DNA of 64,000 nucleotides from Novosphingobium sp. CECT 9465 (GCF_920987055.1 NZ_CAKLBX010000003.1:124001-188000); one strand, 5' to 3'. Shown: positions 28,220-36,813, counted from the first letter of the stretch. Program-made: numbers and translations. Notes: a model not told the origin generated them from the letters alone.

Positions 28220-28915
28220 TTAATGCACTTTCACCATGCCAACTCTTCTAATGTTGTTGAACGAGTCGGTTTGATGGCAACTGTAGCACTGATCGACTCG
28301 GGCATTGTGTTCGCCTGAAATAGGCTGATCCATCATTTGAAAATGCATCATGTAATGGCTCGGAGGTGCCTTGTGGCACTGTGAACATTCGGTCGATCGT
28401 GGACTGGGATGGAGATAGCCCGGAATTTTCCAGCTCGAAGTCTGGTGGCAACTGGCACAATCTTTCCCGAAATACCCTTTGTGCCTGTCGATCGGGGCAT
28501 GACAGGATAGGCAGTCGAGCGTGGTCGCGGAGCCGCCTTTTTGAATGGCGATCCGTTCAAGCAGACCGTGATCCATCTTTGTTGGCCTGATACCGAACCC
28601 TTGATGTTCAACATGACAACCGGCGCATTCCGATATCTTCGCGTGGAATGCGGTCGCAGGTTTCATCAGCAAATCCGTGGCGGCTGCGTGGCATGTTATG
28701 CAGTTTTGTGCCTTCACGCCGCTGTTGGGGGTGTGGCAACTCTCGCACTTGTTCTCGAGGAAGGCATGTGCCTTCGAGAGCGGCCCTGGTTCGACAGCTG
28801 ACACCCAGCGCGGAGCTGCGGCGCTACTCGAACGATAGACGCTAACCGGAATGGCGATGGCGGCAAACAGGGCGATGGCTCCCAAAGCCAGGTAGAACAG
28901 GTTGCTGGGTTTCAT
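28220..28915 (-). CDS. Seven-haem periplasmic c-type cytochrome with membrane anchor
   Basis: 231 aa. One N-terminal hydrophobic segment (LFYLALGAIALFAAIAIPVS) acts as signal anchor. Seven CxxCH motifs follow: CESCH, CITCH, CAGCH, CLSCH, CASCH, CSQCH and CYSCH. Extra His residues (for example HVEHQG, SHYMMHF, GEHNAR) can serve as distal ligands, as in class III-type multihaem cytochromes. I start at ATG 28913-28915, overlapping the upstream cytochrome b stop (ATGA); a GTG at 28924 is also possible. It should carry electrons in the periplasm to a terminal acceptor not known. Confidence 0.87.
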   Translation of the reverse strand: MKPSNLFYLALGAIALFAAIAIPVSVYRSSSAAAPRWVSAVEPGPLSKAHAFLENKCESCHTPNSGVKAQNCITCHAAATDLLMKPATAFHAKISECAGCHVEHQGFGIRPTKMDHGLLERIAIQKGGSATTLDCLSCHAPIDRHKGYFGKDCASCHQTSSWKIPGYLHPSPRSTECSQCHKAPPSHYMMHFQMMDQPISGEHNARVDQCYSCHQTDSFNNIRRVGMVKVH

Positions 28916-29598
28916 GGGAGCCACCGCAGGCCGAAATAGTAGCTGCTCCAGACATGGATGAAGAGGAGCCCGTACATTGCGATCGCGGCACCAATATGCA
29001 GGATGAGCCAGCGTGAAAGAGTGCGCTTGATCGCGTCGCGGGCCATGATGGCAAATTCGAGGTCGGATATCGCGCCAAGCAGGTGGCCCAGAGGTAATCC
29101 TGCCGGGCCTATACTAGGCGAACCAGGTATCTGCGCCGGGGCTGTGCGTGCAAACGCGTCGAACTGGTCTCGCAGCAGTTTAAGTTCGCGCTGCTGCAGT
29201 TTCAGTTCTTGGCCGATCTGGGCTAGATAGTACCGGCCGATAAAGCCGGTGAAAGCGACAATCAGCATAGTTGCAACCAGCGCCACGCCAAGCGTGCTGT
29301 CGAACTTGTGTCCCGAATGAACAATTCCGAGCAAGGCGCCGATGCTTCCGGCATAGGCGTGGAAGGTCATCAAGGCGCTGAGCGAAATCCGGCCAGTCAC
29401 TAGTTGCTTGAGCTTGGGCTGGTGCTTGACCGCCGTGTACACCATCAACAACAGGAACAGCGCCGCCGCGACAATGCCGATTATGCTGCCCGTCAGGCTC
29501 CCGGGGAACCTCGGTGCAGTGTGGATGATGAATGCGGGCACAAGCAATACGAGCGCCCCGATCAGCCCACTGATTGTGGTTTTCTCGGTCTCGGTCAT
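28912..29598 (-). CDS. b-type cytochrome-like integral membrane protein
   Basis: 228 aa with about five helices: ~10-28, ~36-55, ~78-95, ~100-120 and ~195-215. His residues sit within or at the ends of helices: MTFHAYAG, GIVHSGHKF, WLILHIGAAI and LFIHVWSSYY, fitting paired haem b ligands across the membrane as in ferric-reductase-like or cytochrome b561-like proteins. A soluble loop (QELKLQQRELKLLRDQFDAF) lies between. It starts one base after the upstream flavoprotein stop and overlaps the multihaem cytochrome, so all three are coupled. Confidence 0.75.
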   Translation of the reverse strand: MTETEKTTISGLIGALVLLVPAFIIHTAPRFPGSLTGSIIGIVAAALFLLLMVYTAVKHQPKLKQLVTGRISLSALMTFHAYAGSIGALLGIVHSGHKFDSTLGVALVATMLIVAFTGFIGRYYLAQIGQELKLQQRELKLLRDQFDAFARTAPAQIPGSPSIGPAGLPLGHLLGAISDLEFAIMARDAIKRTLSRWLILHIGAAIAMYGLLFIHVWSSYYFGLRWLP

Positions 29599-29599
29599 T

Positions 29600-31555
29600 T
29601 CACGCGTCCACGACCAGGTTTCCGGTGGACTTGGCCTGACAGGCCAGAATCACTCCCGACGCTTTTTCGGCCGCCGAGAGGGCATCTTCGACCTCCATTA
29701 CGACCTGGCCTTCGCGCAGCGGCACTTTGCATCGGCCGCAAGTTCCCTGACGGCAATCGTAGTCGATGGTGACCCCTAGTGCTTCCGCCGCTTCCAGCAC
29801 CGACTGGTCCGGCGCCAATGGACTGGACTTCCCCGACCCCGAGAAGGTGATCGATGCATGTGCGGAAAGCGCGGGAACAGGCGGTGAGGCGTCGGTTCCG
29901 GTTTCTGCCGAGGCCGAGGCCGACGCCTGCGGCAACGCTTCAGCTTCCAGTACCGGTCCGCCTTTCGGGGGAGCGAAGTCCTCAGTTTTGACTTGTTCGG
30001 AAGGCACTTTAAGCTCTTCGAGCGCGGTCTTTACCGCTGCCATCATGGGTGGGGGTCCGCACAGGTGAATGCGGCGGCGAGCTATGTCCGGAACGGTCGA
30101 GGCGATGAATTCGGCCGTGATATAGCCAACCGGGCCCGTCCACTCTGTGCCCTCAGGCTTGGCGACAACGGAAGCAATGTGCAGCCGGGGGTGACGCCGG
30201 GCGAGATAGTCGCATTCCTCGGCAAAGATCAAATCCGCAGGCGTATTCACTCCATAGAGCAAAAAGACGTCGTAGGCGTACGATCGGTCGGTTAGGCTGC
30301 GCAATACACTCATCATCGGGGTTATACCGACGCCGCCAGCAATCAGGACGATTCCTTCAGCCTCTTCGCCGGTGAAGAAAAACCGGCCCGCAGGCGCGGC
30401 GATCTCGAGGAGATCGCCGGCGAGTGCGTGATCGTGCAAATGGCGCGATTCCAGGCCATTCTGCTCGCGTTTGATGGTCAGCTCGATATAGTCGCGTTGG
30501 GTTGGCGACGATGAGATTGTATAGGATCGTCGCACCTTCTGGCCGTCGATCTCCGACGTGATGGTGGCATATTGCCCCGGCAGGAAGCTGAAGGGAATGG
30601 CCCCGCCACTTGGCTCCATCAGCCGGAAGGTCTTCACAGCGGGTGTTTCCTGGAAGATCGCCTTGATCCGCAAGGTACCCTTCCATGGCTTTTGCTGTGC
30701 TGCGGCAGGCGAGGACGGCATGGTGGTTGGCGGCGGGGGCGGACTTGCGGGACCGGTGGTTACCGGAGCTCCCGAAGCCAAACGCTCGACAAGCCCGGCA
30801 ACACGCCGACGCCGGGCGTTCCATGACAGCAGCGCTGCCGCGACTGCAGCGGCAAGGAGTGCCATTGCGATCAGGTGCCACCATGACAGACCTGCAAGAT
30901 CGCCATGAGTCGGCATCTGTTTGTCTCCTCCAATTGCAGTCTCGGTTTTGAACCAGCTGAGCGCCATATCGCGGGGCGCGCGTTCCTCGGCGAGCCCCTT
31001 GAGCACGCTTGCGCCGCTCTCCGCGAGCGCTATATTCTCGCGTGCCCGTGAAATGGCCGTGGAAGCGGCGGCAAAATCGTTCATGGACATTGCATGGTGG
31101 ATTTGCGTCTGCTGTGTCGAAAGCGCGACCATTCCGGCATTGAGCCGCTCAAGCGCCAAGGGGCGCACGGCACTGCGTGCGTCGTCGGTCAGCGCCGGCC
31201 ATTCCATCAGGGACGCGTAATAGGGTTTTACTCCGCCCATGCCGCAGCAGCCTGCAGCCATACCGCCCGGCGATGAGCCGGCCGGAGCCATCATCTTCTG
31301 CATCATCTGAGCCATTGCACCCCCCGCAGCCGGGCTGCCCGAATTGCCGGGCATTTGCGCGGCGCTTCCTGGAGGAGGGATAGCTTGCGACGATCCGGCA
31401 GCGGTTCCGGGATGATGGGAGGCATGCTCGGCTGCGGGGTCCTGCGCCACAAGCGGCTGTGCCGCCACAAGCGCCAGGCCGGCCAAGAGGATTCGCGGGC
31501 GTCCAGCTACGCGCCGGGAAGTTGCTCTGGTTAGAGAGTTAAAATGGACCTGCAA
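29600..31555 (-). CDS. Membrane-anchored flavin (FNR-type) reductase with C-terminal 2Fe-2S and N-terminal periplasmic Met-rich domain
   Basis: 651 aa. A signal sequence (~20-38) and a periplasmic part (~40-222) with MAQMMQKMMAP and CCGMGG Met/Cys clusters are followed by a membrane helix (~224-246, WHLIAMALLAAAVAAALLSW) and a positive NARRRR stop. The cytoplasmic part is an FNR module: FAD motif RRSYTISSSP, NAD(P) motif GGVGITPMMS and CGPPPMM; then a plant-type 2Fe-2S ferredoxin domain (~565-651) with CRQGTCGRC and ILACQ. It should take electrons from NAD(P)H and pass them to the downstream cytochrome b. The fusion order is unusual. Confidence 0.85.
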   Translation of the reverse strand: MQVHFNSLTRATSRRVAGRPRILLAGLALVAAQPLVAQDPAAEHASHHPGTAAGSSQAIPPPGSAAQMPGNSGSPAAGGAMAQMMQKMMAPAGSSPGGMAAGCCGMGGVKPYYASLMEWPALTDDARSAVRPLALERLNAGMVALSTQQTQIHHAMSMNDFAAASTAISRARENIALAESGASVLKGLAEERAPRDMALSWFKTETAIGGDKQMPTHGDLAGLSWWHLIAMALLAAAVAAALLSWNARRRRVAGLVERLASGAPVTTGPASPPPPPTTMPSSPAAAQQKPWKGTLRIKAIFQETPAVKTFRLMEPSGGAIPFSFLPGQYATITSEIDGQKVRRSYTISSSPTQRDYIELTIKREQNGLESRHLHDHALAGDLLEIAAPAGRFFFTGEEAEGIVLIAGGVGITPMMSVLRSLTDRSYAYDVFLLYGVNTPADLIFAEECDYLARRHPRLHIASVVAKPEGTEWTGPVGYITAEFIASTVPDIARRRIHLCGPPPMMAAVKTALEELKVPSEQVKTEDFAPPKGGPVLEAEALPQASASASAETGTDASPPVPALSAHASITFSGSGKSSPLAPDQSVLEAAEALGVTIDYDCRQGTCGRCKVPLREGQVVMEVEDALSAAEKASGVILACQAKSTGNLVVDA

Positions 31556-31771
31556 CGCCCCGATCCTTCATTCATTGGTGTCATTACGTCGAACTGATGC
31601 GCGGGGCTGAAGGGATCGAGCTGGACCGACCGATTTTCGGCCCCCCTTGGCGGCGTAATTGAGATACGACAGTTAACCATGCATGCCCCGGGCAAGGCGA
31701 TCTGCCTCACGGTGCGACCCGTGTCCAAACGGACATAGACAATAGCGCGCTCGTCGGATCGACAAGCCTGC

Positions 31772-32101
31772 TTACATATCCTTCATGGGTGCTGCCGGGC
31801 TGTCGCTCGGCGACGGGCTGGCTCCTGGCCCCATCTGGTTCCCTTGGCGCATGGAATCATGGTCCATTTTCTGGCGGTGACGCTCAGCCATATCGTTTGG
31901 CATCGTATCCCCGCTTGCACGGTTGGCATCATCAGCTGCGCTGGCCGCGGCCTCGTTACCGGTTGCAGCCGGTGCATTGGTCGTTGCGCTCGCGGTAGGC
32001 GTTGCTGTTGTATCGCTGGCCTTCTTGTCACAGCCGGCAAGCAAGCCAGCCAGTGCAAATGCACCAATCGCCGACGCGGTGATCTTGGTAAACAGTGTCA
32101 T
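31772..32101 (-). CDS. Small Met-rich lipoprotein
   Basis: 109 aa from ATG 32099-32101. The signal MTLFTKITASAIGAFALAGL ends in lipobox LAGC. The mature part is low-complexity Ala/Thr/Ser, then a His/Met part (MAERHRQKMDHDSMRQGNQM) and a Met-containing tail. It likely sits on the periplasmic face and could bind copper. It lies 82 bases downstream of the next lipoprotein gene on the same strand. Confidence 0.65.
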   Translation of the reverse strand: MTLFTKITASAIGAFALAGLLAGCDKKASDTTATPTASATTNAPAATGNEAAASAADDANRASGDTMPNDMAERHRQKMDHDSMRQGNQMGPGASPSPSDSPAAPMKDM

Positions 32102-32183
32102 GACGTCTTCTCCTTGTGATGTAGTGAGTGGAGCCGCCGAGGCGAAGCAACGACCTGCTGCCAGCCTCGGCGGCTCCAGGCGG

Positions 32184-32396
32184 CTATTGCTTGAGAATCT
32201 GCTGGCAGCGAGCATGCGACAGGTTCATCGGATTGATACCCCGTCCCTTCATTTCGTTATGGTCGTGGGTCTGCCCGACGCCCATCTCGCTTTCCATTCT
32301 CTGACAACTCTCGACCTCTGCGCTCGTCGGCGGAATGGTTGCGCAGGCGCCCAGCAGGCTGGCCGGCAGAAGAGCCAGGATCATTGCGTACCTCAT
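32184..32396 (-). CDS. Small lipoprotein of the MerR unit
   Basis: 70 aa. Signal MRYAMILALLPASLLGACA with lipobox LGAC. The mature part has two Cys (ESCQRMESEMGVG; HARCQQIL) and TSAEVESCQ, HDHNEMKG His/Met residues. The start overlaps the merR stop (ATGA), so it is the regulator's partner and probably a metal-responsive periplasmic protein. Unrecognised family. Confidence 0.7.
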   Translation of the reverse strand: MRYAMILALLPASLLGACATIPPTSAEVESCQRMESEMGVGQTHDHNEMKGRGINPMNLSHARCQQILKQ

Positions 32397-32878
32397 GTTA
32401 ATTCCCTCCTTGTTGTAAGAGTGGTGGTCCTCTCCATCTTGCTCGTTTTTTGTTCTTTCGACCCGAGTTCCACAAAGTCCCCATTTGAGAGGAAATCGAG
32501 GATCGGGCAGGCATCGGTCGCGGCATCCTGGGGGCAGGCATCGGCCAGCTTTTGAAGAATCTCGCGGATGTGGCCGAGCCGCTCGACCTTGAGTTTGGCT
32601 TGATCCAGTTTGGCCAGTGTCACGGCCAGAATATCCGAGGCCTTGGCATGATCGCTCGCTTTCAACTCGAGCAGCGATTTCGTTTCGGCGAGGGTGAAAT
32701 CGAGCGATTGGGCGGCACGGATAAACCTCATCCGATCGACATCCGACTGGTCATAGAGCCGGTACCCCGAACTGGTGCGCTCGGGGGGCGATAGCAGACC
32801 GGTGCGCTCGTAATAGCGAATGGTATCCCTCGGTACATTTGCAGCCTGGGCCAATTCGCCGATTTTGAATCGAGTCAT
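32393..32878 (-). CDS. MerR-family metal-responsive regulator
   Basis: 161 aa. HTH domain: FKIGELAQAANVPRDTIRYY and ERTGLLSPPERTSSGYRLY. Long dimerisation helix (ETKSLLELKASDHAKASDI...) and metal loop ACPQDAATDACPILDFL with two Cys 9 apart. The C-terminal tail is extended. The paired Cys pattern fits CueR/ZntR-like sensors; metal cannot be fixed from sequence. It is transcribed from the dyad promoter at 32900-32925 ahead of two lipoproteins, so it probably activates its own operon. Confidence 0.85.
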   Translation of the reverse strand: MTRFKIGELAQAANVPRDTIRYYERTGLLSPPERTSSGYRLYDQSDVDRMRFIRAAQSLDFTLAETKSLLELKASDHAKASDILAVTLAKLDQAKLKVERLGHIREILQKLADACPQDAATDACPILDFLSNGDFVELGSKEQKTSKMERTTTLTTRRELT

Positions 32879-32899
32879 AGCCGATCACATTCCAAAATA

Positions 32900-32925
32900 A
32901 CCCTTAGACCATGGTCCAAGGTCAA
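32900..32925 (-). promoter_or_regulatory. MerR-type promoter/operator of the merR-lipoprotein unit
   Basis: TTGACC on the minus strand (complement 32920-32925) overlaps a near-perfect palindrome CCTTAGACCATGGTCCAAGG (32902-32921), and TTATTT-type -10 sequence follows after 19-20 bases. The elongated spacer with central dyad is diagnostic of MerR-family control. Only 22 bases separate it from the merR start. Confidence 0.75.
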
Positions 32926-33039
32926 GAAGGATTCTGCGCCGGAACTGCTCTGAATTGTCGTCGTCAGTTCAGGAGTGCCAGCTCAGGCATTGCGGCGGTG
33001 GGCGTGGAAACAGCCGTTTGCTGTCTCCACGCCCTGCGT

Positions 33040-33408
33040 TTAGCGCCGAGTGCGGCGCAATTCGACAATGTCGTGTACGGACGGAGCGCCATCGACGACG
33101 CTTACGTGGGCGAAGTGAGCGTCATAGACGTGGTCGATACGGACATGACCAGTCCGTTCCCGGCGAAATGTCGGGCCCGCGCCTTTATTGCCGGGGCCTG
33201 GGTTCTGCACGACCTTGTAGGCATCGAGAATCTGGCCAACCGTCGCCCCATCTTCGCTGCCGATGCAGACGACCTTGCCTTCTGCTTGCTCGCCAACGAT
33301 CGAGCCGCGCATGAACCAAGAGTGGCCGACGCTAGCGGCAGCTACGGGGACGGCGCCCAGCATGGCGATGCTGGCGATGGCGAGAGAAATTTTGGTCTTG
33401 AGCTTCAT
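33040..33408 (-). CDS. Secreted protein of unknown function
   Basis: 122 aa from ATG 33406-33408, preceded by GGAGA. Signal peptide KLKTKISLAIASIAMLGAVP then AAAS. The mature part begins VGHSWFMRGSIVGEQAEGKV and continues VCIGSEDGATVGQILDAYKVV and HVYDAHFAHVSVVDGAPSVH. One Cys and several His could bind metal. It sits upstream of, and on the same strand as, the MerR unit, with 161 bases between. I do not recognise a named family. Confidence 0.68.
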   Translation of the reverse strand: MKLKTKISLAIASIAMLGAVPVAAASVGHSWFMRGSIVGEQAEGKVVCIGSEDGATVGQILDAYKVVQNPGPGNKGAGPTFRRERTGHVRIDHVYDAHFAHVSVVDGAPSVHDIVELRRTRR

Positions 33409-33636
33409 TTTCGGTCTCCGTGTGTGAAAGTGGTTGTTCGCCTCTCCGGAACCAGAGACTATGGACCCTACTCCCGGTTCTATATCCGTAATGTCCCCAA
33501 GGTGGCGAAGCTGCGCAAACCGCCAAATTGAGGTACGCTTCGACGATGACCGGCATTTGTTCCATGTGCTCAGACGGGTCGCTGGCGTTGCCCTGAGAGC
33601 TTGGCTACAGCACCTGGGTGGTGTTGGGTGGAGACC

Positions 33637-34926
33637 TTGACTTTGGCTGATTTCGACATGCGGGCTCGACAACTGATCCAGCGCTGGAAAGAGGATCCCA
33701 ACGCCACCTACCAAAGCTGGTTTTTGTGGGACGAACGCCTGAAGAACTTCCGTTCGATCCGTCGCGGTCTTGCCCAAGTCGTTGACGCTATTGAGGATGG
33801 CAGTTTTGGCGTGGCGTACCGCGGCTCTTCGCTCGAAACCGTGGTCCATTCAATCGCCGAGCAGCGGCAGATTTTCAAAGGTGCCGACCACGCCTTTCTC
33901 TGGAAGCCGAAGCTGCGGATACCCGACATCTACGAGAACCCGGTCAACCAGCGCGCGTTTGGACAGCTACTGCACCATTGCGCCTGCTGCGATACCGCCG
34001 AAGAGGTTGTCGCCGGCATTCACGAGATCGATGCGCTGAAAATAAAGGGCTTGGGCCCGGCGGTTGCCAATCTTCTCTATTTCTTGCACCCGACTCTTGT
34101 ACCCCCGTTCAACACGGCTATCGTGAACGGGTTTAACAAGCTGACTGGTGCGAAAGTCAAACTTGGCAGTTGGCAGCACTTCCTCGCGATGCGTTCCGGC
34201 ATGTTGGACCTCAATGAGCAGTTTCGGGATCTGCTGTCCAATGACCTCGGGGCAATCGGAGGTTTGTTGTTCGATATTGGTTCCGGAAGGTACCCAGCGC
34301 CACCCCGTGACGATGTAGACGAAAAACCTGGAAACTGGATTGCGCGGCTTGAACAGGCACGCATTGAAGCCGCGGCCCTAAACAAGCCGCTCGCCAAACA
34401 GGGAGAAAGTGACCGCACGCACTCGGAGATACAGGCCTGGCTGAGAGACCTCGGCCATGCACTCGGATATGATGTCTGGATTGCGGCGAACGATCGCAGC
34501 CGCCTGCATGATGGCCGCAGACTAGGCGAAGGGTGCCTGACGTCATTGCCTGAAACTATTACGACCTCACGCGGCGGTGATGCCATTCGTCTGATCGATG
34601 TGCTCTGGTTGGACCAGGGCGCTGCCACGGTGGCGGCCGCTTTCGAGGTCGAGCATTCAACGTCGATTTATTCGGGCATTGTGCGTATGCTGGACTTGGC
34701 CTTGAGTGGCAGCGACCTTCACGCCTCGGCCGGTCTTTATCTGGTTGCTCCCGATGCGCGCGAAGCTGAAGTCCGCGCCCAGGTATCCCGGCCCGCATTC
34801 AGCCGCATAGCCGATCTGGAAATTGCTTACCTTTCCTACGGCGAGCTTGAGCGACATAAAGACGCGATCTCGCGATTTGGCTCGGGCCTCAAGGCCATAA
34901 AATCGATCGCGCGGCCTTTGCCTTGA
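33637..34926 (+). CDS. Putative DNA-binding HhH plus PD-(D/E)XK-like nuclease protein
   Basis: About 429 aa. The N-terminal half has YQSWFLWDERLKNFRSIRRG and then IDALKIKGLGPAVANLLYFL, a helix-hairpin-helix element as in DNA glycosylases. The C-terminal half has HSEIQAWLRDLGHALGYDVW, LIDVLWL and AAFEVEHSTSIYSGIVRMLD, which fit the E...D...ExE pattern of a PD-(D/E)XK nuclease fold. Start is uncertain: TTG 33637 or 33643 (GGAG upstream), or ATG 33658. No methyltransferase is adjacent. It may be a restriction-like or repair enzyme; the call is by motif only. Confidence 0.6.
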   Translation: MTLADFDMRARQLIQRWKEDPNATYQSWFLWDERLKNFRSIRRGLAQVVDAIEDGSFGVAYRGSSLETVVHSIAEQRQIFKGADHAFLWKPKLRIPDIYENPVNQRAFGQLLHHCACCDTAEEVVAGIHEIDALKIKGLGPAVANLLYFLHPTLVPPFNTAIVNGFNKLTGAKVKLGSWQHFLAMRSGMLDLNEQFRDLLSNDLGAIGGLLFDIGSGRYPAPPRDDVDEKPGNWIARLEQARIEAAALNKPLAKQGESDRTHSEIQAWLRDLGHALGYDVWIAANDRSRLHDGRRLGEGCLTSLPETITTSRGGDAIRLIDVLWLDQGAATVAAAFEVEHSTSIYSGIVRMLDLALSGSDLHASAGLYLVAPDAREAEVRAQVSRPAFSRIADLEIAYLSYGELERHKDAISRFGSGLKAIKSIARPLP

Positions 34927-34930
34927 CTAC

Positions 34931-35869
34931 TTACATAGCTGAAGCCGGCGGTGGGAGCAGACCCAGCCACGCAACAAGACCCAGGACCAGCAATGCGATT
35001 GTGCTTTCCAAGGCGAGGCTTCTTCGCAGCGATCGGACTGCTGATCCGGTATCCCCGGTCTCCATAGCGGTTGCCAGGGCTGGCGTATAAACAAACCGGT
35101 TCGCTCCGGCCAGGACGAGCATCAGGGCGAAGAGCATGAGTTTGACGAGCAGGAGTTGCCCGTAGAGCGTCGTAAACAGGTCGCCAAGATGGGCGGGCCC
35201 GACTAATATCCAGCTGTTGACCAGGCCCGATGCGATCAAAGCCGCGACCGCTCCCGAGCCGACGATGCCAAATCCATGCAGTGCCCGGTGCGACAGCACA
35301 ACACGATCGTGGCTCTCGTCAATCGGCGGCATGAAAAGTAGCAGCAGCATTGCCAGCAAGGCACCGATCCAGATCCCGGCGGCCCAAAGATGGAGAATAT
35401 CTGCGCTGAGATGGACCCATCCGGTCAATCCCTCGTCCGCAGCGCCATGTCCCGCCCAGGCAAGCGTCGCCAATGCTATTGCGCCACAGAGCGAGGCCGT
35501 CTGCAGGACAAGAATTGGTCGCCACCTGAGCAGCAAAGCGCACAGACCGCTCGCCACAAGTGCCAGCAGCCGAACCAGCCATGCGGTACCGATTGACGTC
35601 CCTGTTATCAGCATGGTCAAGGTCGCGCGATCGACTTCGGTGATCGGCACGTCCGCCATCGAAGCGGCAAGAACCATCATTGCTAAAACCGACAGTGCTA
35701 TACCGAGGATTGATCCCCAAGCGAGGATCGATCGAAATGGCAGGACCGAGCCAGTTGCCCGTTCGGCTCCGCGAAGTGCATAGAGCCCGAACAGCGGAAG
35801 CCCAAAAAGCGCCATCAGGTCGAGGTAGAGCCCCGACCTGATGGCTATGGAAACCGCTTCCGTCATCAA
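34931..35869 (-). CDS. copD: CopD inner-membrane copper protein
   Basis: 312 aa with eight predicted helices. CopD-family features are WLVRLLALVASGLCALLLRW, LSADILHLWAAGIWIGALLA (His near a membrane face), and FGIVGSGAVAALIASGLVNS. It works with periplasmic CopC in copper uptake/tolerance. It starts one base after the copC stop. Confidence 0.9.
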   Translation of the reverse strand: MMTEAVSIAIRSGLYLDLMALFGLPLFGLYALRGAERATGSVLPFRSILAWGSILGIALSVLAMMVLAASMADVPITEVDRATLTMLITGTSIGTAWLVRLLALVASGLCALLLRWRPILVLQTASLCGAIALATLAWAGHGAADEGLTGWVHLSADILHLWAAGIWIGALLAMLLLLFMPPIDESHDRVVLSHRALHGFGIVGSGAVAALIASGLVNSWILVGPAHLGDLFTTLYGQLLLVKLMLFALMLVLAGANRFVYTPALATAMETGDTGSAVRSLRRSLALESTIALLVLGLVAWLGLLPPPASAM

Positions 35870-35870
35870 C

Positions 35871-36251
35871 TTAGTTCACCTTGAAAGTATAGGTACCCTG
35901 GATCCGGTGCGTGTCGGCAGACACAACATGATAATTGAGCTTGTAGGTACCCCGCGCCAGCGGGCGGGCCAGCGCTACGACGAGGGTCTTTCCGTCCGGC
36001 GCTACCGTCGCAGCCACGCCATTGATCTTCATCGGTCCCATCTTCATGCCCGGCATTTCGGTCATGGTGAGATCGATGCCGGAAAATTGCCCGACAAGGT
36101 TTTCCGAGAAGGTCAGTTGGATGCGGGTGGGTGCTGCGACCGTAGCATTGGCCGCAGGCGTAGCACCGATGAGGCGCGGATGTGCCATGGCGGCGGTGGC
36201 CGAGAATGCAGCCGACGTAAGCGCCAGGACATAGAGTGCTTTGCGAAACAT
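35871..36251 (-). CDS. copC: CopC periplasmic copper-binding protein
   Basis: 126 aa from ATG 36249-36251. Signal peptide FRKALYVLALTSAAFSATAA then MA-HPRL, leaving His as residue 1 of the mature protein, the Cu(II) N-terminal His site of CopC. The Met-rich loop MTEMPGMKMGPMKI is the Cu(I) site; the C-terminal HVVSADTHRIQGTYTFKV carries the other Cu(II) His. Co-transcribed with copD, divergent from the sigma-factor unit. Confidence 0.93.
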   Translation of the reverse strand: MFRKALYVLALTSAAFSATAAMAHPRLIGATPAANATVAAPTRIQLTFSENLVGQFSGIDLTMTEMPGMKMGPMKINGVAATVAPDGKTLVVALARPLARGTYKLNYHVVSADTHRIQGTYTFKVN

Positions 36252-36531
36252 TATCTTCTCCAATGATGCGGAGGTTTCCGCCAACACTGATTATTACGCA
36301 CGGCAAACGACGACCCCTCATGGCGAAAACAAAAAAGTCGGCGCAGCCCGAACATTTTGTTGCGATTGCGGGGAGTGCAGCAAATTTTTTGAGGGCTTCG
36401 CTCCCGCGCCGCGTATTTGCTAGTAGGTCAAGACAAAACTGCGTTGTGTCAGGCTTTTTGAGTAGGAGTCGCCACATTGCTTAAGCGAACCGGCGATGCT
36501 GGCGCTGGCCGTGAGGATTGGAGAACGGGCA
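36252..36531. other. Divergent promoter region between copCD and the cnrYXH-like operon
   Basis: The 280 bases have GGAGAAGATA just before copC (minus strand) and GGAGAACGGGCA before the cnrY-like gene (plus strand). An ECF-sigma promoter is expected for at least one direction, but I cannot fix its boxes from one sequence. No gene longer than 60 codons is convincing here. Confidence 0.5.
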
Positions 36532-36813
36532 ATGACGAATGACCTTGATGTTTTGCTCCGTCGTTTGCGCGAGGAGCCGCTCCCTTCCGGGCTCGACCGT
36601 CTGGACCAGATGGTGTTCGAGCGTTTGGCATTGATCCAGCAATTTCCGCCTGAAGCGCTCAGACGGGCGAGCTTGTTTGCAATCGTCGGGGCAGCCCTGC
36701 TCGGCATGGCAAGCAGTGCGTTCTTGCCCTCGGAGGCGGCCAGTTCACCTTTGACATCCTTTGCGCTGGCAAATCCTCTTGCCCCATCGACGTTGCTATT
36801 GGGTGCGCGATGA
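36532..36813 (+). CDS. CnrY-like anti-sigma factor (small membrane protein)
   Basis: 93 aa: a cytoplasmic charged N-terminus (NDLDVLLRRLREEPLPSGLD), one membrane helix (~55-72, RASLFAIVGAALLGMASSAF) and a short periplasmic tail. It overlaps the CnrX-like gene by 4 bases. Size, topology and position immediately before the sensor and sigma genes fit CnrY/NccY, which binds the sigma factor. Sequence similarity to CnrY itself is weak by eye, so the call rests on synteny. Confidence 0.68.
   Translation: MTNDLDVLLRRLREEPLPSGLDRLDQMVFERLALIQQFPPEALRRASLFAIVGAALLGMASSAFLPSEAASSPLTSFALANPLAPSTLLLGAR

Noticed and set aside
31556..31771. Minus-strand frame of about 65 codons upstream of the reductase gene
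   Set aside because: No ribosome-binding site, no conserved pattern; treated as intergenic.
32911..33531. Plus-strand frame of 206 codons
   Set aside because: It is antisense to the secreted protein at 33040-33408, which has a signal peptide and ribosome-binding site.
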